NCBI GenBank assembly: GCA_963666805.2
Contig: CAXXWR010000003.1
Span: forward strand, 310,001-374,000
Reading direction: 5' to 3'
DNA: 64,000 bases
DNA from: Fusibacter sp963666805
GTDB taxonomy: Bacteria; Bacillota; Clostridia; Peptostreptococcales; Acidaminobacteraceae
Under the pieces are notes generated by a model, which searched no databases, had not been told where the DNA came from, and saw only the letters and a program-made list of their open reading frames with translations. Shown in pieces: positions 1 to 9,700 of this stretch; positions within the stretch are counted from its first letter, which is position 1; every line of letters starts with the position of its first letter. The position numbers were made by a program, and so were the translations under genes.

Positions 1-952
1 GCTTTTGATAATCACTATAAATATTGCCAATTCTAAGATCACTGCCAATAGCATTACTAATCGCTTGATTAAATTCAGGTGTCAACAACTTGAGTGATTG
101 ATCACTTTTATTAAGCAGATAAAACTTGCCATTTTCATTAATGCCATATTCCTTTAAATCGGAACCATTGACGACAAGTTCATTCTCACTCACTTGAATC
201 CACTCACCATAAGAAAAATCTTCTGCTGGTGTTATTTGAACCAATTGATTCCCTTTAAGTTCATAAATATGATTGTACAGTCCTGCCATGCCTTCAAAAG
301 TTTCGCCTGAAACATAAGCCGTTTGATACGCTTCATCATAAGTAAATCGCTGTACATCAAATTGATCTTCTGTTAATTTAACAGCTTTTTGCGTCTCTGT
401 ATCATAGTGATAAAGTGCTGTTCTCTTTCCTCTGAGATACGTATCACCATTGAACCAAAATGGAATCTCTTCAATAACTTCATAATCTTCTTCATCTTCG
501 AGACTTTTTAAGTAGTCTTCTTTCTCATGACCCTTTAATGCTTTAATTTTATCAGTTGCTTTCACATAAGCTGCTGTAAAAAGGCATTCCTTGTCATTTA
601 AAAAAACAATTTTTTGGACAGCGTAAGGGAGTGTTAGATACACTTCTGCCTCTCCACCCCTTATATTGATTTTATAAAAAACAGTTTCAGGGGCTTTTGA
701 CTCTTTTACTTCACCTCTCTGACCTCTAAAAACAATATTTTCATCATCTAGCCAAAGATAAGCACCATCTTTCTTGCCACTCGTAAGTCTTCTGTGATTT
801 TTGTTCTTAATATCATATAAATAAATACTCGACGTATAGTCATTTTTTTCAATTTCTGCACGCGAGACTACATAGCTCAGAAAATCACCTTGTCCCTTTA
901 ATTGAGAAATAAAATCAACTTCTTTAAAAAAATCAATACCAATCTTGTTCAT
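1..952 (-). CDS. S9-family peptidase (acylaminoacyl/dipeptidyl peptidase type), N-terminal part
   Basis: The 5' portion of a gene that runs off the left edge; about 317 residues are visible. The ATG at 952 follows a very good ribosome binding site (AAGGAGGAAGT). The product begins MNKIGIDFFKEVDFISQL and continues with repeated beta-rich blades such as SSIYLYDIKNKNHRRLTSG and the LWLDDENIVFRG segment, typical of the propeller that precedes the catalytic domain in prolyl-oligopeptidase relatives. No signal peptide, so probably cytoplasmic. The catalytic Ser/Asp/His domain would lie outside the window, so activity cannot be judged. The gene stands alone here, reading away from the dehydrogenase gene on the same strand. 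Confidence 0.75.
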   Translation of the reverse strand, partial: MNKIGIDFFKEVDFISQLKGQGDFLSYVVSRAEIEKNDYTSSIYLYDIKNKNHRRLTSGKKDGAYLWLDDENIVFRGQRGEVKESKAPETVFYKINIRGGEAEVYLTLPYAVQKIVFLNDKECLFTAAYVKATDKIKALKGHEKEDYLKSLEDEEDYEVIEEIPFWFNGDTYLRGKRTALYHYDTETQKAVKLTEDQFDVQRFTYDEAYQTAYVSGETFEGMAGLYNHIYELKGNQLVQITPAEDFSYGEWIQVSENELVVNGSDLKEYGINENGKFYLLNKSDQSLKLLTPEFNQAISNAIGSDLRIGNIYSDYQK

Positions 953-1094
953 ACTTCCTCCTTGATTCATGTATTCAACTATTTCATTGATATTTTAAAT
1001 CTTTCGAATAACGAAATATTTAAGTTAATTCTATTTTATCAAATTTTCTGACAAATTCCCAATCTTTTTAATGGCTCTTATCCACTTTCACGCT

Positions 1095-2192
1095 TCAGGC
1101 TATTGCTTTCTTATTTTCAAGTTTCTTCACTGCCTCTTCAAGCATTTGAGGCGTGACTTGATAAGGATAATGCTTAATGTCTCCCATTTGACTGACAGGC
1201 TCAAACAAATGGCTAAACGCCTCATAAGTCATATCAATATCAGAAAGTTGAGTAGGCAATCCAAGTGCTGAATTGAGTGTGTAAATTTTATCAAAGGATT
1301 CCTTATCACCATCTACCAATAAAGCCATTAAAACGCCAAACCCTACAACTTCTCCATGAAGATGTCTTTCTTCAATAACAGGAACAGAAGTCAACGCATA
1401 AAAGATTGCATGAGCCAGACCGCTGTTGTAATCAGGTGTAAAATCTCTCGTTAAAAATATAGAGGCAATCGCTGTTGTCACAACAATGGCGAGGACTGTT
1501 TCTTCAAGGGCTTCTGTACACTCACCGTTCTGATTACTGGTATAGGCTTCTAGCCCATTTTCAAGTAAAGGTTCAAGACACATACGGCTAGTATTTACCC
1601 CCATGGCTGTGTAATGGGGCAATTTTTCATTTCTTGATGAAATCTTTGCCTCAAAGTATTTGGCATAAGTGTCACCAATCCCTGCCCACATATATTTTGA
1701 AGGGGCTTTTGCTATGATTGTCGTATCAATAAACGCATGAATCGGAGGTTTTAAAAAGAAATAAGGTTTTAAGAAAGTGCCATCTTCATTGTACATAATA
1801 GACACCGTCGTACATGCCGCACAATTGGAAGCAATCGTCGGAAAGGTAAAAAGAGCTTTTCCCGTCATTTCGCATAAACATTTACTGGTATCTAGTGCCT
1901 TACCGCCACCAACAGCCAATACCATGTCTGCTTCTAAAAAGGATTCATTCTTTTTAAGTCTTTCAACTGTATCAAATGTACACTCTTCACCATATAAAAC
2001 ATAATCTAAAATCTTAATGCCTGCGTGGTCTGCTGCTTGATTGAGCTTATTACGAGCCGCTTCCATGCCTCTTTTACCGCCAATTACAACGGCTTTTTGC
2101 CCATAAGGTCTACAAATGGTCTTCATGTCACGATAAACTGCTTGTCCAATTGAATAGCGCGGTAAGTTAAGTTCATAATTATTTAGTCTCAT
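1095..2192 (-). CDS. GldA-family iron-containing dehydrogenase (HcxA/YbdH-like)
   Basis: A 365-residue NAD(P)-dependent, metal-containing dehydrogenase of the glycerol dehydrogenase branch. The nucleotide-binding GGGK motif (AVGGGKALDTSK) and the metal ligands are present: Asp in GIGDTYAKYFEA, His in GLAHAIFYALT and His in RHLHGEVVGFG. I chose the ATG at 2192 because GGGAG lies 8 nt upstream; a longer reading only extends back into the preceding gene. It overlaps the YkvI-like gene by 14 nt, so the two are translationally coupled and share the T-box leader. Closest family memory is E. coli HcxA, which reduces 2-oxoacids. The Trp T-box suggests an aromatic 2-oxo/hydroxy acid such as indolepyruvate/indolelactate, which is only inference. 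Confidence 0.82.
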   Translation of the reverse strand: MRLNNYELNLPRYSIGQAVYRDMKTICRPYGQKAVVIGGKRGMEAARNKLNQAADHAGIKILDYVLYGEECTFDTVERLKKNESFLEADMVLAVGGGKALDTSKCLCEMTGKALFTFPTIASNCAACTTVSIMYNEDGTFLKPYFFLKPPIHAFIDTTIIAKAPSKYMWAGIGDTYAKYFEAKISSRNEKLPHYTAMGVNTSRMCLEPLLENGLEAYTSNQNGECTEALEETVLAIVVTTAIASIFLTRDFTPDYNSGLAHAIFYALTSVPVIEERHLHGEVVGFGVLMALLVDGDKESFDKIYTLNSALGLPTQLSDIDMTYEAFSHLFEPVSQMGDIKHYPYQVTPQMLEEAVKKLENKKAIA

Positions 2193-3336
2193 ATTGTAAT
2201 GACTCCCTTCTGAATGTACGGTATAAAAAATGAAGCATAAATGGTATAACAATAACAAAAATAGTGGCATAACCAATATAAGAATAACCACGTCCAACAA
2301 GTGGAATGAGACCAAATTGAGAAATAGCAAATGCTAGAAGTGTAAAGCATAAAGACGCTATAATATAATGGACTCTTTTCATCGGTCGCTTTTTCTCAAA
2401 TTGTTTAACGGTTCTCTCTACAATCCCTGCAATCATAGTTACTCCTGTTGAAACAGCTCCCAAAATCATAAGAATTGAGATAAGAGGTGTCAAGAAAATA
2501 GCACCTACACCCTTTTGAACCATCAATAACATTGGCACGTCTACACCTGCAAGTTCTGGTAAATAGGCAACTGCCAAAAGACCAATAATCGTCAATTCCA
2601 TGACAACCGTATTAATCACAAACATATAAACCATTGATTTTTTAATTTCTTTTTTACTGTGAACCCCTTTCACATGTTGATACATAAGACCAATAGCTGT
2701 CAGCTGAAAGATACCATAAATAGCCCCACGTTTAACTGCTGAAACAATGCCGCCTTCACCTACTGCTGTCACTGGCATTTGACCTGACATCATTTTTTGG
2801 ATTGCTGTGATAATGAGCTCTCTCTGAACAATAATATTAGGAATTAAAACCACCATTAATCCTACAATAACGACAATTGATAAGACCGATGAACATCTTC
2901 TCACCACATCAGTTCCAAAAATCGTTACCAAAAAGATCACAACACCAATCATAAAAGTACACAATAAATAAGGTAATCCTAATAACTGATTAAGAACTGA
3001 CGCACCTGTTGCAAAAGCAACTGCAGGTGCTAAACACACCATGACAATGTATTCAATATCGTAAAGATTTGAAAAAACGCCTTTAAATTTGCCATAAAAA
3101 GCATTTGAAAAATGACGATAGTCATAGGTTTGATGATCATAGGCATACTGCATACCATAGTAATAAACAAGTGCCATAATGGCTTGAGCAATAATGGGCG
3201 TAATCAATGCAAAAACGCCATAATTAATAAAATACTGATAAATTTGAGCTCCCGATGCGAATCCGCCTCCAAACTGAGTGATAAAACCGACAAATGCAAT
3301 ACCCATAGCCATTGAGGCTGTTTGTCCCTTTTTCAT
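2179..3336 (-). CDS. YkvI-like LeuT-fold membrane transporter
   Basis: A 385-residue polytopic membrane protein of the YkvI family (COG3949), distantly related to amino-acid/sodium symporters. About ten hydrophobic segments are visible, starting with MAMGIAFVGFITQFGGGFAS, whose unwound glycine-rich first helix is typical of LeuT-fold carriers. The start at 3336 is favoured because AAGGAG lies 6 nt upstream; the upstream ATG at 3357 would contain that site inside the coding sequence. It is the first gene after the tryptophan-type T-box, so the likely substrate is tryptophan or a derivative (inference). The dehydrogenase gene overlaps its end. Confidence 0.8.
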   Translation of the reverse strand: MKKGQTASMAMGIAFVGFITQFGGGFASGAQIYQYFINYGVFALITPIIAQAIMALVYYYGMQYAYDHQTYDYRHFSNAFYGKFKGVFSNLYDIEYIVMVCLAPAVAFATGASVLNQLLGLPYLLCTFMIGVVIFLVTIFGTDVVRRCSSVLSIVVIVGLMVVLIPNIIVQRELIITAIQKMMSGQMPVTAVGEGGIVSAVKRGAIYGIFQLTAIGLMYQHVKGVHSKKEIKKSMVYMFVINTVVMELTIIGLLAVAYLPELAGVDVPMLLMVQKGVGAIFLTPLISILMILGAVSTGVTMIAGIVERTVKQFEKKRPMKRVHYIIASLCFTLLAFAISQFGLIPLVGRGYSYIGYATIFVIVIPFMLHFLYRTFRRESLQYETK

Positions 3337-3439
3337 ATTAAAACTCCTTCTTCTCATTATTTTGAATCAATCTTGTCTGTTGACTCAATCTTCTATTCTG
3401 AGAAGGTCGTTTTTGCTATAACTTACTCTTTATGAGCAA

Positions 3440-3711
3440 TAAAAAAACTCCCGTCCCAGATAATCATTATCTGGGACAAGAGTTATAATCTCCTGCGGTG
3501 CCACCCATATTGACATTTTAAAAAATGCCCACTCATACACACTAACATGTGCTTGTTTTGTAACGAAGTCTCTCTCCGTCGCCCCTACTATCATTTCGGT
3601 TTGCCCTCATAAGCCCATTCATTACCTGTTACCATAAGCCTTTCACCCACCGGCTCTTCTCTAAAATGGTCATTAAGATAACTACTCCTCTTACTCAATG
3701 GTTTGTTAAGA
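3440..3711 (-). promoter_or_regulatory. T-box leader, tryptophan specifier (UGG)
   Basis: All parts of a T-box riboswitch are visible on the minus strand. Stem I contains AGAGAAGAGCCGGTGGGTG. The specifier loop reads GAA-TGG-GCTTATGAG with the UGG codon at 3615-3617. The T-box sequence GGGTGGCACCGCA lies at about 3494-3506, followed by a terminator hairpin at 3441-3482. The variable T-box base is C, which would pair with a G discriminator, as in bacterial tRNA-Trp, so two independent positions agree on tryptophan. Uncharged tRNA-Trp should stabilise the antiterminator and allow the transporter and dehydrogenase genes to be transcribed when tryptophan is scarce. Confidence 0.9.
3441..3482 (-). 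terminator. T-box intrinsic terminator
   Basis: A 12-bp perfect stem (arms 3466-3477 and 3453-3464), extended by ACTC/GAGT pairs, is followed on the minus strand by seven T residues. The 5' arm overlaps the region just after the T-box sequence, so terminator and antiterminator would be mutually exclusive. Confidence 0.9.
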
Positions 3712-3740
3712 ATTTTAGCATACTCTTTTAACTTCGGCAA
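3712..3740 (-). promoter_or_regulatory. Promoter of the T-box operon
   Basis: TTGCCG (3735-3740), 17-nt spacer and TAAAAT (3712-3717), with an extended -10 TGC directly before it. It sits immediately upstream of the T-box stem I. Confidence 0.7.
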
Positions 3741-3772
3741 GTCTTTTTATTGAAAATATCCAAATAGATTCT

Positions 3773-4480
3773 CTATTCTGGGCTCTTATTATCAAAAGAT
3801 TCTTCAATCACCCTGCCTTGGATAACATATTGATAGTCATAATGTGAAGGCGTTTGCGTCTGAGTATCTGGATAGCTAATTGCCGCGTAAAAATGACTAC
3901 ATCCCTCTGCCTCTCTAATGGCTTTCTCCATATAGGCTTGATCTCCATGACGGTTTAAAGTACTATCCTGTGGCGTAATGTTATAAGCATTTGAAACACC
4001 ACCTAATGAATCCGCTATCACATGTCCTTGGTCGAGGTCAGGTGACTCCGTACCCGGCACATAGGCTTCATCATCATAATAACGCCCATTTTTATTGACT
4101 GGTTCTCTCTCATCGTCTTGGAGTACTATTTCATCAGCAAAAACATAGACCAATTGACCGTATTCATTGGTGAGCCCCCAATAAAGTCGGTCTCCATAAC
4201 CAATATCGACAGCGACATTTGAAAGTCTTTCTCCAGAACGATCGCCCCCCTCTACTTCAACAACATCATAAGTTTTACCATCGTAATCGTAACTTTCGCC
4301 CGTATAAGTTCCTACTGAATGAAGATCAGCCTCATCTAAAGGAATAGCCGACTGTAAAAGCTGACTCAGTTCATTGGCATCTGATAATGCTGATCGCAAA
4401 TTATCTTCTGATAACCCACCCGTCACTAGCTTAACGACTACAATTACAGCACATAAAACACCTACTATTTTCTTTTTCAT
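3773..4480 (-). CDS. DNA/RNA non-specific endonuclease, membrane-anchored or secreted
   Basis: A 235-residue protein with an N-terminal hydrophobic segment (residues 4-20) and a beta-beta-alpha-metal nuclease domain of the Endonuclea_NS_2/EndA type. The catalytic signature DQGHVIADSLGG begins at residue 150: DRGH-like, with His153 as the general base. An asparagine in VSNAYN (164-167) is the expected metal ligand. RBS GAGGAG lies upstream of the ATG. It is a single gene, transcribed divergently from the alarmone synthetase gene. Such enzymes degrade extracellular DNA for nutrition or help DNA uptake; which applies here is not shown. Confidence 0.85.
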   Translation of the reverse strand: MKKKIVGVLCAVIVVVKLVTGGLSEDNLRSALSDANELSQLLQSAIPLDEADLHSVGTYTGESYDYDGKTYDVVEVEGGDRSGERLSNVAVDIGYGDRLYWGLTNEYGQLVYVFADEIVLQDDEREPVNKNGRYYDDEAYVPGTESPDLDQGHVIADSLGGVSNAYNITPQDSTLNRHGDQAYMEKAIREAEGCSHFYAAISYPDTQTQTPSHYDYQYVIQGRVIEESFDNKSPE

Positions 4481-4494
4481 TCTCTTTCTCCTCT

Positions 4495-4522
4495 TTATTA
4501 ATGTCTTTTTCTAAAATGTCAA
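4495..4522 (-). promoter_or_regulatory. Candidate promoter of the nuclease gene
   Basis: TTGACA (4517-4522), 16-nt spacer and TAATAA (4495-4500), just upstream of the nuclease RBS. Confidence 0.5.
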
Positions 4523-4588
4523 ATGATATTCATTATATCATTTTATTAAGCATCAATATATTTTGCTTTTATCTTTTATTGAGTTTTA

Positions 4589-4597
4589 TGATATAAT
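4589..4597 (+). promoter_or_regulatory. Extended -10 element before the RelA/SpoT-domain gene
   Basis: TGATATAAT is a perfect extended -10 (TGnTATAAT) 43 nt before the start codon. No good -35 is visible, which is compatible with extended -10 promoters. Confidence 0.5.
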
Positions 4598-4639
4598 TTT
4601 ATTATGTCAACTAAGAAATACAACTGAAAGCGTGTGCCC

Positions 4640-5641
4640 ATGAAAAAAATAAACGACTACTTATACTCGGGTGATACTGTTCTTAAAATCCTTTATCGAT
4701 ATGCTGAAGACTTAAAACAATCTTCCAAAGCAAACCGTAATCAAATTGATTTAGTACATTGTCACTTCCTACTTCAAATTGCAGAACTCTGGCAACACAG
4801 TGCTTTCTTGACTTCTCAGTCACAGCGTATTCTTGAGTTCTATCATATGATAGATGAAACCTATCCTTTTCTCGCCTTTACTTTTAAAGGCCGTATTAAA
4901 TCACTTATAAGAGCCGAAGCTAAATTTAATGGCTATATTGTCGAATATATTTATGACTATTATATTGCCCATCAATCCTATCCGTCTCTTCCAGAGTTAA
5001 AACAATATCTAACTCGCTTTAGAGACCTGATTGCTTATAGGCTAGTGGTTTCACTTCCAAAATGTCATTTGAAAGAAGGCGAAAATCGTGAAGAAGCTGA
5101 AAAAGCTTATCTTTACAAAATGGCTAACCTTTTACCTGACTTTTTAGAAGAACGAGGCTTTACCGCTGAAATCTCTTCACTTGAAAGCCAAGCACAATCT
5201 CCTTTACTGGATGCAGAAGTAAGTGCTTACTATCGTGATTATGTGATGAATCCAATGCCAAATGGTTATCAATCACTCCATATTACTTTTTATGATATCA
5301 GTGCACGCTGTTATGTTGAAGTGCAGCTACGTACAAAAGAAATGGATGATTTCTCCGAAATTGGACCCGCTAATCATTTTGGATATGAAAAACGTCAAGA
5401 AAATGAACGCGCACGACGAGAAGCCATTCCTATAGGCGACAATCGTTACTTTGATGAAGCTTATGAAAGAGGAATGTTACTTCAGAATTTAGAGCTGTCA
5501 GAACTTGATGTCAATATGTTCTCAGCTGTTAACAATTCACTTATTAATGATAGCTGTGGTCTATATCGTGGTAGGCTCATCCTACTTTTTGACCACCTTT
5601 CTCAATTTGAAAGTGAAAAAACTCGCAATATGACACTATAA
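4640..5641 (+). CDS. RelA/SpoT-domain (p)ppGpp synthetase-like protein
   Basis: A 333-residue cytoplasmic protein with a RelA_SpoT synthetase domain and no HD hydrolase or TGS domain. Synthetase signatures, numbered from the ATG at 4640, are GRIKS (84-88), RFRDLIAYR with the metal-binding Asp (126-134), NGYQSLH (208-214) and VEVQLRT with the catalytic Glu (226-232). At 333 residues it is longer than typical small alarmone synthetases (about 200-260), because of an N-terminal helical extension of roughly 75 residues. A GTG at 4634 is an alternative start, but GAAAG is better spaced for 4640. Predicted role: making (p)ppGpp or a related alarmone from ATP and GTP/GDP. The substrate is unverified. 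Confidence 0.82.
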   Translation: MKKINDYLYSGDTVLKILYRYAEDLKQSSKANRNQIDLVHCHFLLQIAELWQHSAFLTSQSQRILEFYHMIDETYPFLAFTFKGRIKSLIRAEAKFNGYIVEYIYDYYIAHQSYPSLPELKQYLTRFRDLIAYRLVVSLPKCHLKEGENREEAEKAYLYKMANLLPDFLEERGFTAEISSLESQAQSPLLDAEVSAYYRDYVMNPMPNGYQSLHITFYDISARCYVEVQLRTKEMDDFSEIGPANHFGYEKRQENERARREAIPIGDNRYFDEAYERGMLLQNLELSELDVNMFSAVNNSLINDSCGLYRGRLILLFDHLSQFESEKTRNMTL

Positions 5642-5687
5642 ATTAAAACACTTACCTTAAAATGGTAAAAATGACGGAGAATAAAAC

Positions 5688-6551
5688 ATGAATATGAAAA
5701 AAATAGCAATAGGGGGAATGCTTACCCTACTGCTTACTCAATCAATGACCTATGCAACAACTTACCAATCAGTGGAAATAACCGCTGACAAATTAAACGT
5801 TAGAGAATCAACTGATTTAGATTCTAAAATTCTCGGCCAATTAGATGAAAACACACTGGTTTCTACCTCGCTTTTAGATGATGGCTGGTTCCAAATTGAT
5901 TATGCCGGTGAAGACGCTTATATTTCATCTGATTATGCGGAAGTCGTTAAAGACTATGGTGTAGGGTACATTGTTGGCGACAATGTCAATGTTAGAAATG
6001 AACCTTCTACCGATGATAGCCAAGTCATCACACGTCTTAGCAATACTGAAGTTAACATTTACGCTGAAGATGATAACTGGTTCAAAATTACAACTCCTGA
6101 TGGCGACAATGGTTATGTCTATGGTGATTTTATCAGCCTTGACAAAGAAGCACTTGCTCAAAGTCAAGCCGCTTCAAAACTCATTTCAATCGCTAAGTCA
6201 AAATTAGGTTCACCTTACAAATGGGGGGCTGCTGGTCCCAATCGTTTTGACTGCTCAGGTTTTGTTAGATATTGTTATCAACAAGCTTATGGCATAGATT
6301 TGCCTCATAGTTCAAGCCTCTTAAGCAAACAAGGCACTACCATTTCTAAAAATGATTTACAGGCTGGAGACATTGTATTTTTTACAACAAATCGCAGTGG
6401 TTCTGTTAACCATGCAGGGATTTATATTGGTAATGGTCAATTCATACAAGCCTCATCCTCTTCTAGCAATGGTAAAAAAGTTTGTATTTCTAGTCTTGAT
6501 TCAGGTTTTTACAGTGAAGTATTTAAATGGGGGAAAAGAATCATTGATTAG
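5688..6551 (+). CDS. Secreted SH3b-SH3b-NlpC/P60 peptidoglycan endopeptidase
   Basis: A 287-residue exported cell-wall hydrolase. An N-terminal signal peptide (residues 1-24, ending TYA) is followed by two bacterial SH3 repeats (about 28-88 and 93-152), each with a LNVRES/VNVRNEPS core, and a C-terminal NlpC/P60 domain. Catalytic Cys189 lies in RFDCSGFVRY and His242 in VNHAGIYIG. This architecture normally cleaves the gamma-D-Glu-diamino acid bond in stem peptides. RBS CGGAG lies 8 nt before the first ATG. It follows the alarmone synthetase by 46 nt on the same strand and may be co-transcribed; a terminator follows. Confidence 0.9.
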   Translation: MNMKKIAIGGMLTLLLTQSMTYATTYQSVEITADKLNVRESTDLDSKILGQLDENTLVSTSLLDDGWFQIDYAGEDAYISSDYAEVVKDYGVGYIVGDNVNVRNEPSTDDSQVITRLSNTEVNIYAEDDNWFKITTPDGDNGYVYGDFISLDKEALAQSQAASKLISIAKSKLGSPYKWGAAGPNRFDCSGFVRYCYQQAYGIDLPHSSSLLSKQGTTISKNDLQAGDIVFFTTNRSGSVNHAGIYIGNGQFIQASSSSSNGKKVCISSLDSGFYSEVFKWGKRIID

Positions 6552-6581
6552 ATGACTCCATTGCCCACTTACGATTAAATT

Positions 6582-6643
6582 AAAAGACTTCTCAAGTGCT
6601 TTGATTGGATATTTTTCAATCAAAACTGAGAAGTCTTTTTTTT
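6582..6643. terminator. Terminator between convergent genes
   Basis: Stem AAAAGACTTCTCA / TGAGAAGTCTTTT with an inner TTTGATTG/CAATCAAA pairing, followed on the plus strand by eight T residues. It mainly serves the NlpC/P60 gene; the weaker T-tract on the minus strand could also help end the LuxR gene. Confidence 0.85.
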
Positions 6644-6719
6644 ATGCCTAATCGACCAAAAATAAAAACAAGTAGATGCTTACACCTACTCATTTTATAA
6701 CACAATTTTATGAGCATAT

Positions 6720-9700
6720 TCATTTCTGAATATCTTGTAAAAAGCCATATTCTTTGGCTTTTAAAACCGCTTGAATCCGACTCTCTGCTTCTAATTTACT
6801 GTATATATTACTCAAATGATTTTTGACTGTTCCTAGGGTAATATACATGGACTCACTAATCGCAGAATTGGAGAGACCTTTAGCTAACAAGTGTAAAACA
6901 TCTTTTTCTCTTGGGGTTAAAGAAGGTCTATCTTCTAAATCAACTTCCATAATCTGATTAACGTCATCGGATGTCTTATTGATATTAATAAGGGTTAAAG
7001 CAATATTAATCTGATCAATTATATCTTGGTCAAGATAATCTTCTCCCTGTTTTTCAATATAAACAAGTCCAGTCAATACACCTTCTTGCTTGATTGGTAT
7101 ACAGATAAAAGTAAGTTCTTTATGAGCTTCAACATAATTGTCATTGATGGTTATGTTATTCTTAGCGCCTTCATTAACCACTAGGGTATCCCCCGTTCTT
7201 GCACAATATCGAATCATTTTTCGCGAAAGATGGCTGACGAGATTGATATTTAAAGGATCCTCATAGACTATCATCTCTTGTCCCGTATAGATTTCACTTA
7301 TCAGGTACATAGTATCACCATTTTCTTTTAAAATAGCCCCATAAACAAATCCTTGATAATGAAGCAATTTTTTTAGAATGAGACGCAACACATCATAGTC
7401 TTCTAAGTCTTTGATTTGCTCTATTAGCCTTTCATTTAATAGCTGAATAGACTTATAGTCCTTAGAGTGATCATTCACCCTCACAATCGAAGATTGATAA
7501 AGACTTTCATCTGTTATTGCATATTGATTTTGAATCCTTTCTGCTACCGTATAAGCCCCCCATTGCCTAAAATATTTAATAGCTTCAGAAGCATAAAAGA
7601 TGGCTAATGGCTTGTTAGAATTATAATTTGCAGCCAATAAATGACTTAAAGCAAGGAGATGGACCTGATCATATTTTTTGGCCTCTTCAATGGCCTCATT
7701 ATATAGATTATCTAGTCTTTTGTCAGGTGTTTCTACTTGACTGATTGCTGCTTTCGCCAATAAAAATCTCACATAATGATTAGGGCGATAAAGTGTCATC
7801 CATTCTTCGATTTCGCTCAATAGCTTTTTCATTATTTGAAGATATTCATTTTTTAGTTCATCGGCGTTATAAAAATGTTGCTTACTCAGTGTTAAGATGC
7901 AAAACATAAGGCAATCAGGATATAAAATATAGCCTTTTAATAAATCCAAAGCCTTTAAAACATTGTCACAAACCTTTAGAGCTTCTTGGAAGTGACCCAT
8001 TAAAAAAAGTCTTTGCAGTCTAAAAACTTCCTGAGTTAATTGTTTGGTCGTGTTTGGAATCCCCCTATCTTGATAAGCGTTAAAATGACCTTTTTCATGC
8101 TGCCATTCTTTCAAACAATTAAAAAGATTGTCATACGTTTCTTCAATATACTGCCTTGTATTTTGATCTAACCAAGGCATCTTATGCTGAAAAGCAATCA
8201 TTTCAGCACTCAACTCGTCCAAAGGCGTTCCCATCATGTATTTTGAATTGATAATACCAATCACTGAAAAGCCACAATAAATATACTGTCCAGAACGCAT
8301 ACTAGCCTTAATCGCCATATAAAGTGCTTCTACGGTTTGACTAATTGCTTGCGACCGATGTTTTAAAAAAATACCCATGAGATAATAAACAATGGGTTTA
8401 GTTGATGGCTCAAGCGTTTGACTCAAGACCTTTTGTCCAAGCGCCATCATATCTCTTCCCGTCTCAAATTGACGCCATTCATTATATTGAACAAAGCTAT
8501 TACCCACGTAACCAATAGGCGCAAAAGCTGAATGACCATTGATAATTGATAGTTCAGATATTTTAAGCAATATCAAAACAAACAACTGATAGTCTGTAAA
8601 GTAAGCGGCAGGCGCCATTTTAGTCAGCGTTGTCAATTGTGTTAAAATATTTGTATCTTCAAGTGTTTCACGCTTTAATAAATCATTGACTGAATACTGG
8701 GAAAAAAAAGTCTGATAATCTTTCATTTCTTCTTGGAAACGCTCCACCCTTAAGTGTACGTTTTGATGATTTAAGATATCTAACCCCAACTCGATGGTCC
8801 TCATCGGTTGTCCACTATAAATATAAAGATCCATATACCTTAACTGGATTTGATTTTTTTCTTGTAAGGTCTGAGCCGTATGCATAAGATGAGAAAAATG
8901 CACTTCTGCCTTCTGATAATCTTCAAGTAAAAAGGCACATTCTCCGAGTTCGAATTCTATCTGACGATTGAATGGATCTAATGCATGACTATCACCTTGC
9001 TCAATAAACACGCTCTTATCTTCCTCTTTTAAAGCATCACTCAACTTGAATAGCTTATAAGCTTCCTCAATAAGGCCTAATTTTTTGACCAAAAGTCCAA
9101 TATCCATGAGTACCTTTTGCCACTCATAAGATTCTAAAAAAAGCACCGATAAATTAGCACGCATAAGTTGAGAACTCAGCGTCATTATATTGTCATCAAG
9201 GTCATGATTAATATGCTTTTCTAAAAGCTGTTTTACTATTTGTGTATGTATATTTTCTTTTTCTGACTCAGCGATTTGTGAATAGACATACTCTAATACA
9301 ATATCATGCATCTGAATGACTGGCAATAAAAGGGGGCCTCCTTGCTCATACCTTATACTTGAAATAAGACCATCATCAATCAATTGTTTAAGTGTCTTCT
9401 TAAAAAGGGGGTTAGACATTGGCAAATGTGACAAAAGAAAATCTTCTGATCCTTTGCCATCTAAACAAGCCAGTCGTTTTAACACTTGCCATTCTTCTTG
9501 ACCTAACTGATTGATTTTTTCTATGAGTAAACTTTGTATATCAGGCAATCTTTTCAAAGCTTTTAACCCGTTTACATCTAATTGCCATTGGGCTTTTCTA
9601 AAATCATAGTTAAGCTTCCTTTCTGCCAATAATAAATGAATCATTTCTTTTAAGAAAAATGGATTGCCAAGTGATGACCCCTGTAGAAATTGACAAAGTA

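Noticed and set aside
3440..3711. Other amino-acid specificity for the T-box
   Set aside because: Shifting the frame in the specifier loop loses the GAA-XXX spacing, and the T-box C fits a G discriminator; tryptophan is the best reading.
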